Of a stretch of 64,000 bases of DNA, positions 7,872-17,227 are shown piece by piece. How positions within the stretch are numbered: position 1 is the first letter of the stretch; each line of letters starts with the position of its first letter. The position numbers were made by a program, and so were the translations under genes. The notes beneath the pieces were generated by a model. It searched no databases. It had not been told where the DNA came from and saw nothing but the letters and a program-made list of their open reading frames with translations. The stretch is from JAUIIK01 sp963745675 (lineage in GTDB: Bacteria; Chloroflexota; Chloroflexia; Thermomicrobiales; CFX8), in the NCBI GenBank assembly GCA_963745675.1, contig CAVUYM010000008.1, positions 350,009 through 414,008 of the forward strand, in the 5' to 3' direction.

Positions 7872-9257
7872 TCAGAGTGGCAGCAATCCCACCGACTTCA
7901 TCTTCTCAGCCGTCTCTGCAAACGTCGCTACGGTGTGGGCGATGTCTTCATCCGAGTGAGCGATCGAGGTGATCGCGCGGGCGTTGAAGAGATGCACGCC
8001 ACCCATCAGCATGCCGAGATTAAGCGCCCGCCGAACCGCGGGATCGTCCGTCGCCTCGCGACCATCGGGAGATCCCGGTATTGGTCGCAGCAGGTCACTA
8101 TCGGGCGGTAGCTCTTCACCACCGAGCGCAATTCTCACCATGGATACCGCGCCATAGGCGCAGCCTGGGATCTCCTGATCGCGCAGGACACGATTGATAC
8201 CCTGGCGCATGGCGGACGCAGCAGCTGTTGCCTTTTGCTGTACTGCTGGATCGGCGACGAGTGAAAGGCAGGCAACACCAGCCGCGGCCGAGAGCGGATT
8301 CCCGTTGAAGGTACCCGGGTGGAGGACCTTTGCCCGACCTCCTCGTTCCGCCGGATCAAAGGAGAGCGTGTTGACGATATCGGCGCGTCCCGCGACTGCC
8401 CCGCCCGGTAATCCACCGGCCAGTATCTTCGCAAGCGTCGTCAAATCTGGTGTGACGCCGTAATACTCTTGCGCGCCGCCTGGCGCCCAGCGGAAGCCAC
8501 TGACGACTTCATCGAAAATCAGGACCGTACCGGTACGCTCGGTGATGTCCCGCAGCCCCTTTAGAAATGCTGTCGGGTTGGGCAAAGTGAAGAAGGCTGG
8601 GTGGCTCGTTTCGAGGATGACGGCGGCGGCCGTTTCATCGGCGAGTGCTGCTTCAACCGCATCGAGATCGCCGCATTGCACGACTTTTGCAAGACCCCGC
8701 AATGCGGCCGGTAAGCCCGGTCCACCTTGTCCACCGAAGGCCGTATCTCCCCAGCCGTGAAAATGCCCGGCGAACTGCACCAGCGTGGTGCGCCCGGTGT
8801 AGTTGCGGGCCATCCGTACCGCCATCATGACGGCTTCGGTGCCCGATGAATGGAAGCGGACGACTTCGGCGCTGGGTACTATTTCTATTATCTTTTCGGC
8901 CCAGGCTAACTCGAGCGGATGGTTTGCCCCGAGGTGGGTCCCCTTCTGGAGTTGTTCCGCGACCGCGTCGATGACCTGCGGGTGATTGTGACCGAGGATC
9001 AACGAGCCGTGGCCGGTGACGTAATCAATATAGCGATTGCCGTCAACATCCCACTTATAAGCTCCCTTTGCATGGGTTGCGACGATGTTGAAGGGCTCGC
9101 TGTAGCGTCCGTCATGCGTCACTCCGCTTGGGAACGTGTCACGAGCGCTCTCAAAGTGTTTCAGCGAACCCGGATGAGCTGCGATGTAAGCCGCATCATA
9201 TATCTGTTCCGCTTCTGCTCCGGCCTGTTGCTGTTCTGTTTCTCGTCGAAGAACCAC
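7872..9257 (-). CDS. Class III aminotransferase, glutamate-1-semialdehyde-aminomutase-like
   Basis: A 461-residue PLP enzyme of fold type I. Visible motifs are the cofactor-phosphate region FHSSGTEAVMMAVRMAR, the segment QFAGHFHGWGDTAFGG, the PLP-ring Asp in TVLIFDEVVSGFR, the Schiff-base Lys in LAKILAGGLPGGA, and GTFNGNPLSAAAG. The layout is that of GSA 2,1-aminomutases, but no tetrapyrrole gene is nearby and the protein has an N-terminal extension of about 40 residues, so it is more safely called a GSA-like aminotransferase of unknown substrate. A second homologue lies at 46444-47770 beside amino-acid-degrading genes. Confidence 0.8.
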   Translation of the reverse strand: MVLRRETEQQQAGAEAEQIYDAAYIAAHPGSLKHFESARDTFPSGVTHDGRYSEPFNIVATHAKGAYKWDVDGNRYIDYVTGHGSLILGHNHPQVIDAVAEQLQKGTHLGANHPLELAWAEKIIEIVPSAEVVRFHSSGTEAVMMAVRMARNYTGRTTLVQFAGHFHGWGDTAFGGQGGPGLPAALRGLAKVVQCGDLDAVEAALADETAAAVILETSHPAFFTLPNPTAFLKGLRDITERTGTVLIFDEVVSGFRWAPGGAQEYYGVTPDLTTLAKILAGGLPGGAVAGRADIVNTLSFDPAERGGRAKVLHPGTFNGNPLSAAAGVACLSLVADPAVQQKATAAASAMRQGINRVLRDQEIPGCAYGAVSMVRIALGGEELPPDSDLLRPIPGSPDGREATDDPAVRRALNLGMLMGGVHLFNARAITSIAHSDEDIAHTVATFAETAEKMKSVGLLPL

Positions 9258-9438
9258 TATTTGCTCCTGTCATTACGACGATAGGGTGTGCTGACAAACT
9301 AGCACTCTCGACGCGGGACAGCAATAAGCTGCTTGTAGGTTTACAGAGCGCTCAATATGCAAAAGCACACGGTCTATTTGCAGCTGGTGTGCGGGGCAAC
9401 GGGAGTCTCGTTGGATAGTCTCCCGCGAACTTCAACGG

Positions 9439-9648
9439 TCAAGTCTTGACAACATCGAACCCGGCTTCATAGAGCCCTTCTGCAATGCGTTCGTCTGTCA
9501 CCGCTTGTGTGAGTTCGACCGTTACCGTCTTCGCTTTGAGGTCCACCTGAATGTCGCTTACGCCATCAATCTGGCCGAGTTCGCGGTTGATAGATTTAAC
9601 GCAGTGATCGCAGTGTATCTCCGGAACATTGTAGATTCGCTTTGACAT
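9439..9648 (-). CDS. Heavy-metal-associated (HMA) copper chaperone, CopZ-like
   Basis: A 69-residue protein that is a single ferredoxin-like HMA domain. The metal-binding motif is IHCDHC near residues 11-16, with the usual continuation VKSINRELGQIDGV and the C-terminal GLYEAGFDVV. Such proteins carry Cu(I) in the cytosol to CopA-type ATPases or to CsoR. A CsoR-type palindrome lies 27-47 bases upstream of the start, which supports copper as the ligand. No copA or csoR is seen in the window; the P-type ATPase at 1987 is not of the copper type. Confidence 0.88.
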   Translation of the reverse strand: MSKRIYNVPEIHCDHCVKSINRELGQIDGVSDIQVDLKAKTVTVELTQAVTDERIAEGLYEAGFDVVKT

Positions 9649-9674
9649 CTCTCACCTATCTTATGTCGACTAAT

Positions 9675-9695
9675 AATACCCCAGTGGGGCATATT
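9675..9695. promoter_or_regulatory. Putative CsoR-type operator
   Basis: The site TACCCCAGTGGGGCA, flanked by AATA and TATT, is a G/C-tract palindrome of the kind bound by the copper-sensing repressor CsoR (TACCC...GGGTA). It sits directly upstream of the HMA chaperone gene, whose start is at 9648 on the minus strand. Copper-induced derepression is the expected behaviour. Confidence 0.55.
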
Positions 9696-9780
9696 CACGA
9701 TATCATGTGGAGTGAAATTGGACACGTAGAATCCAACCTCTTCGCACTGGAATTTGGAACCTCTTGTAGTGACAGACGTG

Positions 9781-10338
9781 ATGACTCAGCTTGCTCTGGG
9801 TGGCATCAAAATCTCACTTGCCTATGCACGGCCGCTCCGTTGTCTCAGTGCAGGGCTCATCGTTCCAGGTAATATGCGAGGCGTCATGGCGGCAGGGTTT
9901 GCCGGCGAGGTGCGAGTCCGGGCAGGTCGTAGCGTTGAAGAAGAACTTCTCGGTCATCGACCGTTTAGCCTCGGAAGCGCCTATCCAACCGGACCGGGTA
10001 GACTCGGGAGCGACGGTGTGGTCGCGCTTGTTCACGCAATATCGACATCGGAGCCTGGAGAAGCGCCTCGCGCGGTCGATTCCGAACGCGCTCTGCGTTC
10101 CGCGTTGGCTCTCCTCGAAGATCTCGGTGTCCGCTCGGCCACCGTGCCTCTGATCGAAACACTCTCCGGTAGTCCGGTCTCAGTGAAGCAGGGCCATGCC
10201 TTCGGTGGGCTAGTGTCAGGGCATTTGCGCAGGCGTTCGCGCTTGCGGCAGGTGACGGTCGCTGGCCTGGACCATGAGTTCTTAGCCGGCCTGCGAACTT
10301 GTCTTATCGAAACTGGCGCTATCCCGATCCTTGACTGA
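9781..10338 (+). CDS. Macro-domain-like protein
   Basis: About 185 residues from ATG 9781; an in-frame TTG at 9754 would add nine residues. The order of segments follows macro (ADP-ribose-binding) domains: GLIVPGNMRGVMAAGFAGEV resembles the DxIVNxAN...GGGVAxAI loop, GSAYPTGPGRL resembles the phosphate loop, VVALVHAIS the core strand, and RSALALLEDLGVRSATVPLI the late helix and strand. Binding of ADP-ribose or a related nucleotide is inferred from this pattern only; the usual Asn and Gly residues are partly changed. It sits 300 bases before a coupled three-gene operon ending in an APH-type kinase. Confidence 0.5.
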   Translation: MTQLALGGIKISLAYARPLRCLSAGLIVPGNMRGVMAAGFAGEVRVRAGRSVEEELLGHRPFSLGSAYPTGPGRLGSDGVVALVHAISTSEPGEAPRAVDSERALRSALALLEDLGVRSATVPLIETLSGSPVSVKQGHAFGGLVSGHLRRRSRLRQVTVAGLDHEFLAGLRTCLIETGAIPILD

Positions 10339-10641
10339 TTGTCGTCGGAAGCTCCTCACACTTTCGAGCAGGACGTCAACTACTCACGGATAATCCAGAT
10401 CACGACAAATGCTTCATCTTCCTCACGGTGTCTCGTGATTCGGCGGATGAGATGGCGCCGGAAGCGAATATGTTCCGGGCCGTCTCAGGGCCAGAATTGC
10501 GGACGCATGCAGTCCCACTGGGGGCGCTGCGCTCAGCGGTGGAGTTTCACGTGGAACAGGCAGGGCTCCAATCATTGGGAGCAGTGAGAACATCCAGCAG
10601 TTTGCCACCTGAGAAGCATCTCCTCTCGTGAGTCCACCTGG
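10339..10641. other. Intergenic region with a terminal palindrome
   Basis: No convincing gene is seen. The stretch ends in the palindrome at 10632-10647, which covers the GTG start of the next gene. Confidence 0.5.
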
Positions 10642-10647
10642 GTGGAC
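10632..10647. promoter_or_regulatory. 16-bp palindrome GTCCACC-TG-GGTGGAC
   Basis: Fifteen of sixteen bases match the palindrome at 5527-5542. It overlaps the proposed GTG start at 10642, so it could be an operator or, as RNA, a hairpin hiding the start. If it is an operator, the true start may lie further in, for example at the ATG at 10756. Confidence 0.4.
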
Positions 10648-11196
10648 TTCAGCGCAGAGAGGTCACGATCTTATTCACAGGGCAAGAACAACTGGGCACT
10701 GGACAACGCTGAACCTACCGTCAGCGATTGGCACCCGCGCTCTTTCCGTCAACCGATGCGCTCCGAGTGCAACACGTTCGAGTACTCCGCAAATAAGACT
10801 GTGCGGGGCGACTTCGTGTACACCGTCTCAGCGCCAGAGGTCGTAGCGCCGGTCATCGCATACAATCTCAACGAAGGAAGCCGCGTCGCGATGCCGAGTA
10901 TGCTCACGATCGTTAAAGTGCCGATCGGTCGCAACGCGGCGAAACATCCCCGTTCGGATGTAGGTCCAGTGATGGGGGGAATTGGTCGCAGGGATTCGAC
11001 GGCCAGTGTCATGGAAGCAAACGTATATCGAGAAGGCGTTGAAGACGCATTGTACGGACGATTAGAACTAGCAAGATCGATCCGATTGTATTGTCTCCGT
11101 GCCGTCGATCTCGATCCACGGCTGGAGATATCAATCCCTGACGAAGACTGGCTCGTCGATCAGCGACGCCCGAATGCCCCGCCGCGCGATGTCTGA
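10642..11196 (+). CDS. Hypothetical protein in a coupled operon
   Basis: Up to 184 residues, possibly less if an internal ATG is used. The part from about residue 50 (GDFVYTVSAPEVVAPVIAY) onward looks like a folded beta-rich domain, followed by a helical region (EANVYREGVEDALYGRLELA). It has no membrane helix or signal peptide and I recognise no family. Its stop overlaps the start of the next small gene by eight bases (ATG 11189, TGA 11194-11196), which argues that it is translated and belongs with the membrane peptide and kinase that follow. Confidence 0.5.
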   Translation: MDFSAERSRSYSQGKNNWALDNAEPTVSDWHPRSFRQPMRSECNTFEYSANKTVRGDFVYTVSAPEVVAPVIAYNLNEGSRVAMPSMLTIVKVPIGRNAAKHPRSDVGPVMGGIGRRDSTASVMEANVYREGVEDALYGRLELARSIRLYCLRAVDLDPRLEISIPDEDWLVDQRRPNAPPRDV

Positions 11197-11311
11197 GCCC
11201 TCTACTGTCCGGGAGAAGATCCGCCGCGATAGCCATCTCGCACTTGGCTGCGGTTTTGGATTCGCGTTGCTTGTCGTAGCTGCCTTGATCATCCTGATGC
11301 TGGTTCGATAA
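11189..11311 (+). CDS. Small single-pass membrane protein
   Basis: Forty residues: a charged N-terminus (MSEPSTVREKIRRDSH) then one strong hydrophobic helix (FGFALLVVAALIILMLVR) ending the protein. Its start overlaps the preceding stop and its stop overlaps the ATG of the kinase gene by one base, so all three are probably translationally coupled. Function unknown; a membrane anchor or regulator for a neighbour is possible. Confidence 0.6.
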   Translation: MSEPSTVREKIRRDSHLALGCGFGFALLVVAALIILMLVR

Positions 11312-12249
11312 TGAATGAACGAGACATCAAGATCCCTGATTATTTCCGCACGTTCATCGAAAACTACTTCGACGATTCCGGGCGGCGCTGGCTGCGCAAA
11401 CTCCCGTCCGTCGTTAGCCGTTACGCCGAAGCCTGGGATCTGGACGTGTTGCCGCCTTTTGATGGCTTGACTTTCAACTATGTTGTGCCGGTTCGCAGAC
11501 GCGACGGCTCAGACGCGGTTCTCAAGGTGGGCGTGCCGGAGGCCGAACAGCGGGCGGAGATCTTCGCGCTAAGAGCCTTTGCGGGATGTGGCATCGTGCA
11601 ACTTTACGAGTTCAACGTTGATGACCAGGTCTCGCTGATCGCACGCTTGAAGCCCGGCACAGCGCTCTCCACCCTTTTCCCCCAACGGGACGATGAGGCG
11701 ACAGCGATCGCCGCCAGTATCATGAAAGACCTCGCTATACCTGCGCCAGCCGATCAGACCGAATTTTCCACTGTCGAAGAGTGGGCGACACGCGGCATGG
11801 AGGATCTACGCCTGCGCTTCGAAGGTGACACCGGGCCGTTTCCGCCCGATCTCGTCGAACGGGCTGAGTCGTTGTTTCACGACCTGTTGGCCTCAACCGA
11901 CCAACAATGGCTGATACATGGTGACCTGCATCACATGAACATCCTGTCGAGCAAGGCGCATGGCGGCTGGCTTGCGATCGACCCCAAGGGTGTTATCGGT
12001 GACCGGGCCTATGAACCGGCGCCCTTTATCCTGAATCCATACGACGACATCTATTCTGTGATGGATGTTCGCAAGATCTTCGAACGACGCATCGATCAAT
12101 TCTCAGAAATCCTCGACATCGAGCGAGAGCGCATTCACGGCTGGGTGCTGGCCTTCTCTGTGCTGTCCGCGTGGTGGGACTACGGTTCCGGCGACAGTTG
12201 GCGGCGAACAATCGGCCTCGGGGAAGTGCTGGCAAGCATCAAACCCTAA
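11311..12249 (+). CDS. Aminoglycoside/hydroxyurea-type phosphotransferase, APH(6)-like
   Basis: A 312-residue kinase of the APH_6_hur family. The catalytic loop is LIHGDLHHMNIL (Asp in HGD, Asn in MNIL) and the metal-binding loop is AIDPKGVIGDRAYE, both near residues 200-235 and typical of streptomycin 6-phosphotransferases. The ATP-binding lysine is likely in AVLKVGVPEAEQR. Many chromosomal members phosphorylate unknown small metabolites, so resistance is not implied. It is the last gene of the small coupled operon that starts at 10642. Confidence 0.85.
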   Translation: MNERDIKIPDYFRTFIENYFDDSGRRWLRKLPSVVSRYAEAWDLDVLPPFDGLTFNYVVPVRRRDGSDAVLKVGVPEAEQRAEIFALRAFAGCGIVQLYEFNVDDQVSLIARLKPGTALSTLFPQRDDEATAIAASIMKDLAIPAPADQTEFSTVEEWATRGMEDLRLRFEGDTGPFPPDLVERAESLFHDLLASTDQQWLIHGDLHHMNILSSKAHGGWLAIDPKGVIGDRAYEPAPFILNPYDDIYSVMDVRKIFERRIDQFSEILDIERERIHGWVLAFSVLSAWWDYGSGDSWRRTIGLGEVLASIKP

Positions 12250-12402
12250 GCCCTGCCGTGTTGTTCCCCTGGGATCTCCCCATTGAGCCTGCTTTGAAGA
12301 GAGCCGCCGACGCGGAAATGGCACGACAGCGGCTCGGCACTTTGGATTTCAGTCTACGGCGCGTTGCTGAATTCTCGACGGCGACCAATCAGGTCACATC
12401 TG

Positions 12403-12476
12403 GTAGGGGTGGAGTTTATCTCCACCCGCGTACGTATGCGATGATGTTGCCGGGTGGAGACAAACTCCACCCCTAC
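12403..12476. repeat. REP-like palindrome, copy B (complete)
   Basis: The outer arms GTAGGGGTGGAG (12403-) and CTCCACCCCTAC (-12476) are inverted, and each arm is itself a hairpin (GGTGGAG-TTTAT-CTCCACC and GGTGGAGacaaaCTCCACC). The centre holds CGCGTACGTATGCG (12427-12440). A cruciform or cloverleaf fold is likely. It lies between convergent genes and may also end transcription. Confidence 0.75.
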
Positions 12477-12528
12477 GAATCCTAGCTGAATTGACTCCTT
12501 TGAGCCTGCGCGACTACCGCCATATGCT

Positions 12529-13376
12529 CTAATGCCCGGTCATCACCAGTTCATTCTCCGTTGCAGTATCGGAGATGACCAGACCGTCGAGGATGTCGAT
12601 GACCCGATCGGCGATGTCGATCAGGGCCGGATCGTGGGTCGCGACGATCGCGGTAACTCCTTCGCTGCGAACGAGAGCGAGTATGAGATTCATGATCGAT
12701 CTACCGGTGCGCGAATCGAGTTGCCCAGTGGGTTCGTCTGCCAGTAGCAACTGGGGACCATTCGCGAGGGCGCGTGCCAATGCGACGCGCTGTTGCTCGC
12801 CACCCGATAATTCGTGTGGTCGATGGCTGGCGCGCTCGGAGAGCCCGACGAGCTCCAGCAATATGCGCACACGCTCTTCCCGCTCGGCAACGCTGGTATG
12901 TGACAGCCGCAATGGGATCTCGACGTTCTCCGGAGGCGGTGAGTATCGGTATCAACCCGAACGCCTGAAAAACGAAGCCGATCTTCTCCCGCCGTAACCG
13001 TACGAGATCCGATTCGTCCATCACCGTAATATCAGCGCCATCCACCCGGACAGTTCCCAGTTGTTGGCTGGTCGAGTCCTCCGAGCACATTGAGCAATGT
13101 CGTTTTGCCGCTGCCGGAACGGCCTCGGACGGCTACGAGCTGCCCGCGATCGATCGTGAAATCGATGCCTTTGAGCGCCTGAACCGTGTGGGCTGGGGTG
13201 ACATAATCGCGCGTCAGATTGTGGGCGACGACGATTGGCTCGAAGCGATTGGCGTGCGATTCCGAGCTTTGTCGAGACCAGCGCTGCGTTGAATTCTTAT
13301 CTTCGGTGATGAAGGCGCTCCGCGCGCCTTCGGTGCCCGGTCTGCGCCAGCGTTGAGGGTCTGATTCAAAACTCAT
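12529..13376 (-). CDS. ABC transporter ATPase, MacB/LolD type (two frameshifts)
   Basis: Three adjoining frames add up to one ATPase of about 280 residues: residues 1-110 with Walker A GRSGSGKTTLLN near 95, a middle piece GADITVMDESDL...IGFVFQAFGLIP with the Q-loop, and the C-terminal piece with signature LSGGEQQRVALARAL, Walker B LLLADEPTGQLD and switch His in VATHD. Frame changes fall near 13055 and 12940. The start at 13376 overlaps the stop of the upstream ATPase. It should pair with the FtsX-type permeases upstream to drive export or membrane-protein work, as in MacB or LolCDE. A 40-residue charged N-terminal extension precedes the ABC domain. Confidence 0.8.
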
Positions 13377-14356
13377 TCCCCGACCTCCTCGGTTTCCGTA
13401 TCACGCGCTGATCTGTAGCGATCGTCGACATCGGGCCAGACATTGGCGTGGTCTTCATCCATCGTCAATCGCACTCGGCGTTCCAGATGAAGCGAATCGA
13501 CATAATGCTCAGGTAGCTGGAGCCGTCCGACGCGATCGAGCACGACAAATTCCTCAGCGAAGGTGAGTTGCTCGCCGGCCTCGTCGATCTCGGTGCGGCG
13601 CAGCGTTTCGGTGCTCGTGCGGCCATCGCGAATCGCAACGGTCCGGTTGACATGTTCCGATACGAGCGGATCGTGGGTAACGACGACAACGGTGACGCCC
13701 TGATCTTCATTGACTTTGCGCAGCACTTCGAAGATCTCGGTCGATGTGGCGGTATCCAGCTCTCCGGTAGGCTCGTCGGCGAAAATGACTGAGGGCGCAT
13801 TAGCGAGCGCGACGGCGATGGCGACACGCTGCTGCTCGCCGCCCGACAACTGCTCGGGGCGGTGATCTGCCCGGTCGGCCAAGCCAACGAGCTCGAGCAA
13901 TTCCAGCGACCGCAGTCGTCGGAAGCTTCGAGGCGTGCCCTCGAGGATCATTGGCAACTCAACATTCTCAGCTGCTGAGAGGTAGGGGAGGAGGTTGCGT
14001 GCCGTCTGTTGCCAGACGAAGCCGATGACCTGTCGCCGATAGCGTGTGCGATCCTCACTCGACATGTTAAGCAGGTCATATCCCGCCACGGCCGCCGCGC
14101 CAGCTGATGGCACGTCCAGTCCTCCGAGAATGTTCAGCAGGGTAGATTTGCCGCTACCGGATGCGCCAACGATCGCGATGAATTCACCCTGGTCGACGAG
14201 CAAGTCTAGACCCTGCAGGGCTACGACCTCCAAGTCAGCGACTTTATAAATCTTGACGAGGTTATCGCAGGCGATGGCCGAGTCCCCACCGTAAGCTACC
14301 CGCTCGGCCGTCGCGGCGCGATCCCGTAGCTCTTGAAAATCCAGCGACTCACTCAT
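13373..14356 (-). CDS. ABC transporter ATPase, MacB/LolD type
   Basis: An intact 327-residue ATPase. Walker A is GASGSGKSTLLN near residue 65, Q-loop FVWQQTARNLLPYLSA, signature LSGGEQQRVAIAVALA, Walker B VIFADEPTGELDTATS and switch VVVVTHD. The last 90 residues (after TLRRTEIDEAG) extend beyond the usual LolD end and contain an acidic tail (DHANVWPDVDDRY) of unknown role. It overlaps both the permease gene upstream (ATG 14356 against stop 14353) and the next ATPase gene, so the four genes form one tightly packed operon. Confidence 0.88.
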   Translation of the reverse strand: MSESLDFQELRDRAATAERVAYGGDSAIACDNLVKIYKVADLEVVALQGLDLLVDQGEFIAIVGASGSGKSTLLNILGGLDVPSAGAAAVAGYDLLNMSSEDRTRYRRQVIGFVWQQTARNLLPYLSAAENVELPMILEGTPRSFRRLRSLELLELVGLADRADHRPEQLSGGEQQRVAIAVALANAPSVIFADEPTGELDTATSTEIFEVLRKVNEDQGVTVVVVTHDPLVSEHVNRTVAIRDGRTSTETLRRTEIDEAGEQLTFAEEFVVLDRVGRLQLPEHYVDSLHLERRVRLTMDEDHANVWPDVDDRYRSARDTETEEVGE

Positions 14357-17203
14357 ATACGATCTCCAACCCTTAATACGTTTCCAAGTTGCATTCTGCG
14401 TGTCAGATAACTGTAAACCGCGATCGCGGCGACGACAGTCGCGAGCTCAATACCGGTGACCAGCCCGACAACCCTGCCGTTGAAGAGGATGTTCGCCGGA
14501 AGTGTCGTGCCGGCGAAGGTACTGAGGTCGAGCCCCGGCTCCACCAGCCAGACCATGAGATAACCGAGCCCGGCCCCGGCCCCCGCTGCAATCACCGCGG
14601 GCGGTAGCTGCTCGATCGCCGTCAAGATCGCAGCTTGCTTTGATGTAAGCCCGAGCGTGCGCAAATACCCCAGATCACGCGCGCGTTCGTTCGCTGTCAG
14701 GGCAATACCAGCGAGAGCCGCGAGGACGGCATAGAGCGTCGCCAGAATAGCGGTCGCCCGGAAGCCGGTTTCGACGCCGTCGACGAGCGGCGCGCCTGCG
14801 ATATCGTCCAACAGTTCAGGTCGCGAAATGATGTCAGTCGCAAATGATTGGTTCTTCACCGTTGTGGATATTTCCTCGTCGGCGCTGTCCGGCGCCTTGA
14901 TATAGACAAATGTCGCGCGCAGATCGGCGCTGGGGGCAACGATGTCGAGGCTCGCTCGCGGCATGACGACGAATTGCTGGTAAGGATTCAGACTGGGGAA
15001 GCGCTCTCGCACACCACGCACGACAACGGTGAAGCTCTTCTCTGCCCGCCTCGAGAACCAGCGTATCTCCTACGGACGGCCGCTGTCCGCCGGGCCAGGT
15101 GGCTCGAGATCGAGAACGGGAATCGGGTTTGCATCCGTTCCGATTCCCTGGACGTTCTGGTCGATCAGCATCGACTCGGGAAAGTCGGGGTCGGCTCGCG
15201 TGCCAGCGGCAACTGCTCGTAGTCGTCCGCTTCGATGGCGAGCAAGGTGAAATTGCCAACCCGGAACGACGAGGATCAAATCACGGGCATCGAGGACTGT
15301 CCCTTCAGCGGTCGCCTCGATGGCGCTGATCTCCAGTCAGATCGACAAAGCTGGAGACTGGCGCATTTTCGCGTACCGATTGCAGGCGATAGTCCGCGCC
15401 GACTTCCTGCCAGGTTGAATTCTGCTGTCCCTCGGTGATCGAAAAGAGGACGACAGATGAAAATACCGCCAGGCCGGTCGCGACGAGCATCACGACGAGT
15501 GGGAGCCGCGCTGCTAGCGGTTGCTGAATGATGCGCCGAAATCCAACGAAGATCACTGCGCCTCGCCGCAGCGACCCAAACCAGCCTGCTAGCCGTACTG
15601 GCAGCGGATAGAGCCGCAGAAGCACGACACCCATCGCCAGCGTCAGGAGTATCGGGACCGATGTCAGGAAAGGATCGAATCCCTGATCTGGATTGCTCAG
15701 ACTGCCCGCCTCAAGACCCCGCCGCCTGAAGAGGACGAGTCCGCCAATGGCCGCCAACACGATCAGCCCCTCGACGACCAGCCGATAGCGGCTGCGCGCC
15801 CGACCGCGCCTCTCTGATGAGTAGGTCGACCCCAGCTCGCCAGTCAAATCCGGCAGTGCCAGGAGCAGGACGATGACTGCGACGGCAATCGCGACGCCGA
15901 TGGCGATTACAATCACGAAGCTAGATGCGCGCCCCGGAATCACCAATGTCGCCAACAGCATCCCAAGCAGCGCTGCGGGCAAGTAGACGATGAACGATTC
16001 GATCGCCTCCGACCAGCCAATCTGTTGGCTGGATGCGCCGCGACTACGCGAGAGGATCGTTGCAGCGCGCCTCCGTGCAGCGATCAACGCGCCGAGCAAC
16101 GCCGCAACGGCGATAGCGACGATCAGCGTGCCGGCGATTACCAGCGATAGCATCGACACCGTCAACTGGCGTTGGCTCCGGTAGACATCCGCGATACGAA
16201 CCAGCCCGGTACGGAGCTTGTTCTCATCAATGCGAGAAAGGCCATTACCGCCGAATTGAACCTGCAGGGCGCGTAGCTCAGCGGTGATCCGATCGATCTC
16301 ACCGGCATCGAAGCGTTCCGGGTCGACGAAAAAGCGCCAGGCGTAATTCCAGCGCCCAGGACTGGTGTCCGCCAGCAGCTGTTCGTAATCGTCCGGCGAC
16401 ATCAGCCCATTCCGTAGATCAGGACGAAATCCGGATTCTCGACGATGACCGGTTCATGCAGGCGGGTGTCGCCATACCAGTATTCGTCATCTGGCTGGTT
16501 GATCTCGATGATTCCAGAACCCTCGCAACAAGCCTGTAGTCGATCTCGCTAGGGCCATGCCAACGTTCAGCGGATCTTCTCGAACGGGATTGATGATGCA
16601 TCGAGTCACCGATCCCAACGCGCATCTATTCTGCAGTCGCAGCGGTGATGACGACTCTCGTGAACAGGAAGCATCGTCGGCGCTGCACCGTCGACGAGTT
16701 GCACCTCCATCGCCTCGGCCGGCTGCGGCATGCGGCCCTCGACCAGACGTCACATTCGCTTCGGCATCCTGCTGGTAGCGAATTCTGAGAAATCTGGGAA
16801 ACGGGACGATCGGTTCGCCTGGCAGCGAGTTGACCTCGAAGTTCGTCGTGTCCGCGACATAGCTCTGCTCGCCAATGATCTTCTCGATCGGTTCGGGGAA
16901 GTCCTGGCGAATAGTCGTTGCCTTCGTCGATGACGCCCTGGAAGACATCGCCGCTGTCCGATGCAGCGGATCCTGTCTCCGCGCTCGATGCTGATGTTGC
17001 GATTGATCGGCGCGGCGTCGCGCACAGCGGTGCGTAGGGCGTCGTCCGATACGTCGTTTAGAAATCGTGGCAGCGCGACAACTGGCGAAAGAGGTGAGGA
17101 GGACAACACCGGCAAGGACGAGTGATGCAGCGCCTTCAAAGCGCAGGCGCCGCAGGCCAATGAGCAGTGAGCGGGACGATACTGCCGAGGTTGAGTCTGG
17201 CAT
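14353..17203 (-). CDS. FtsX-type ABC permease (multiple frameshifts)
   Basis: Pieces in different frames read as one large FtsX/MacB-type permease. The N-terminus at 17203 has the helix FEGAASLVLAGVVLLTSF. A long extracytoplasmic part includes QDFPEPIEKIIGEQSYVADT. A membrane core at about 15305-16402 has VSMLSLVIAGTLIVAIAVAA and several more helices. The C-terminal FtsX domain at 14353-15021 includes ALAGIALTANERARDLGYL and RTLGLTSKQAAIL. At least five frame changes are needed (near 17080, 16970, 16500, 15310 and 15030). It lies between the other permease and the ATPases. Substrate unknown; the family moves lipoproteins, lipids or drugs, or acts as a mechanical coupler. Confidence 0.7.
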
Positions 17204-17227
17204 CGGTACGTTCTGCGCTCGCCACGC

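Noticed and set aside
7872..9257. Naming the aminotransferase hemL
   Set aside because: Two GSA-like paralogues are present and neither is near haem genes; motifs alone do not separate aminomutase from amine aminotransferases.
11311..12249. Calling the APH-type kinase an antibiotic-resistance gene
   Set aside because: Chromosomal APH_6_hur members often have unknown substrates, and no resistance or mobile context is seen.
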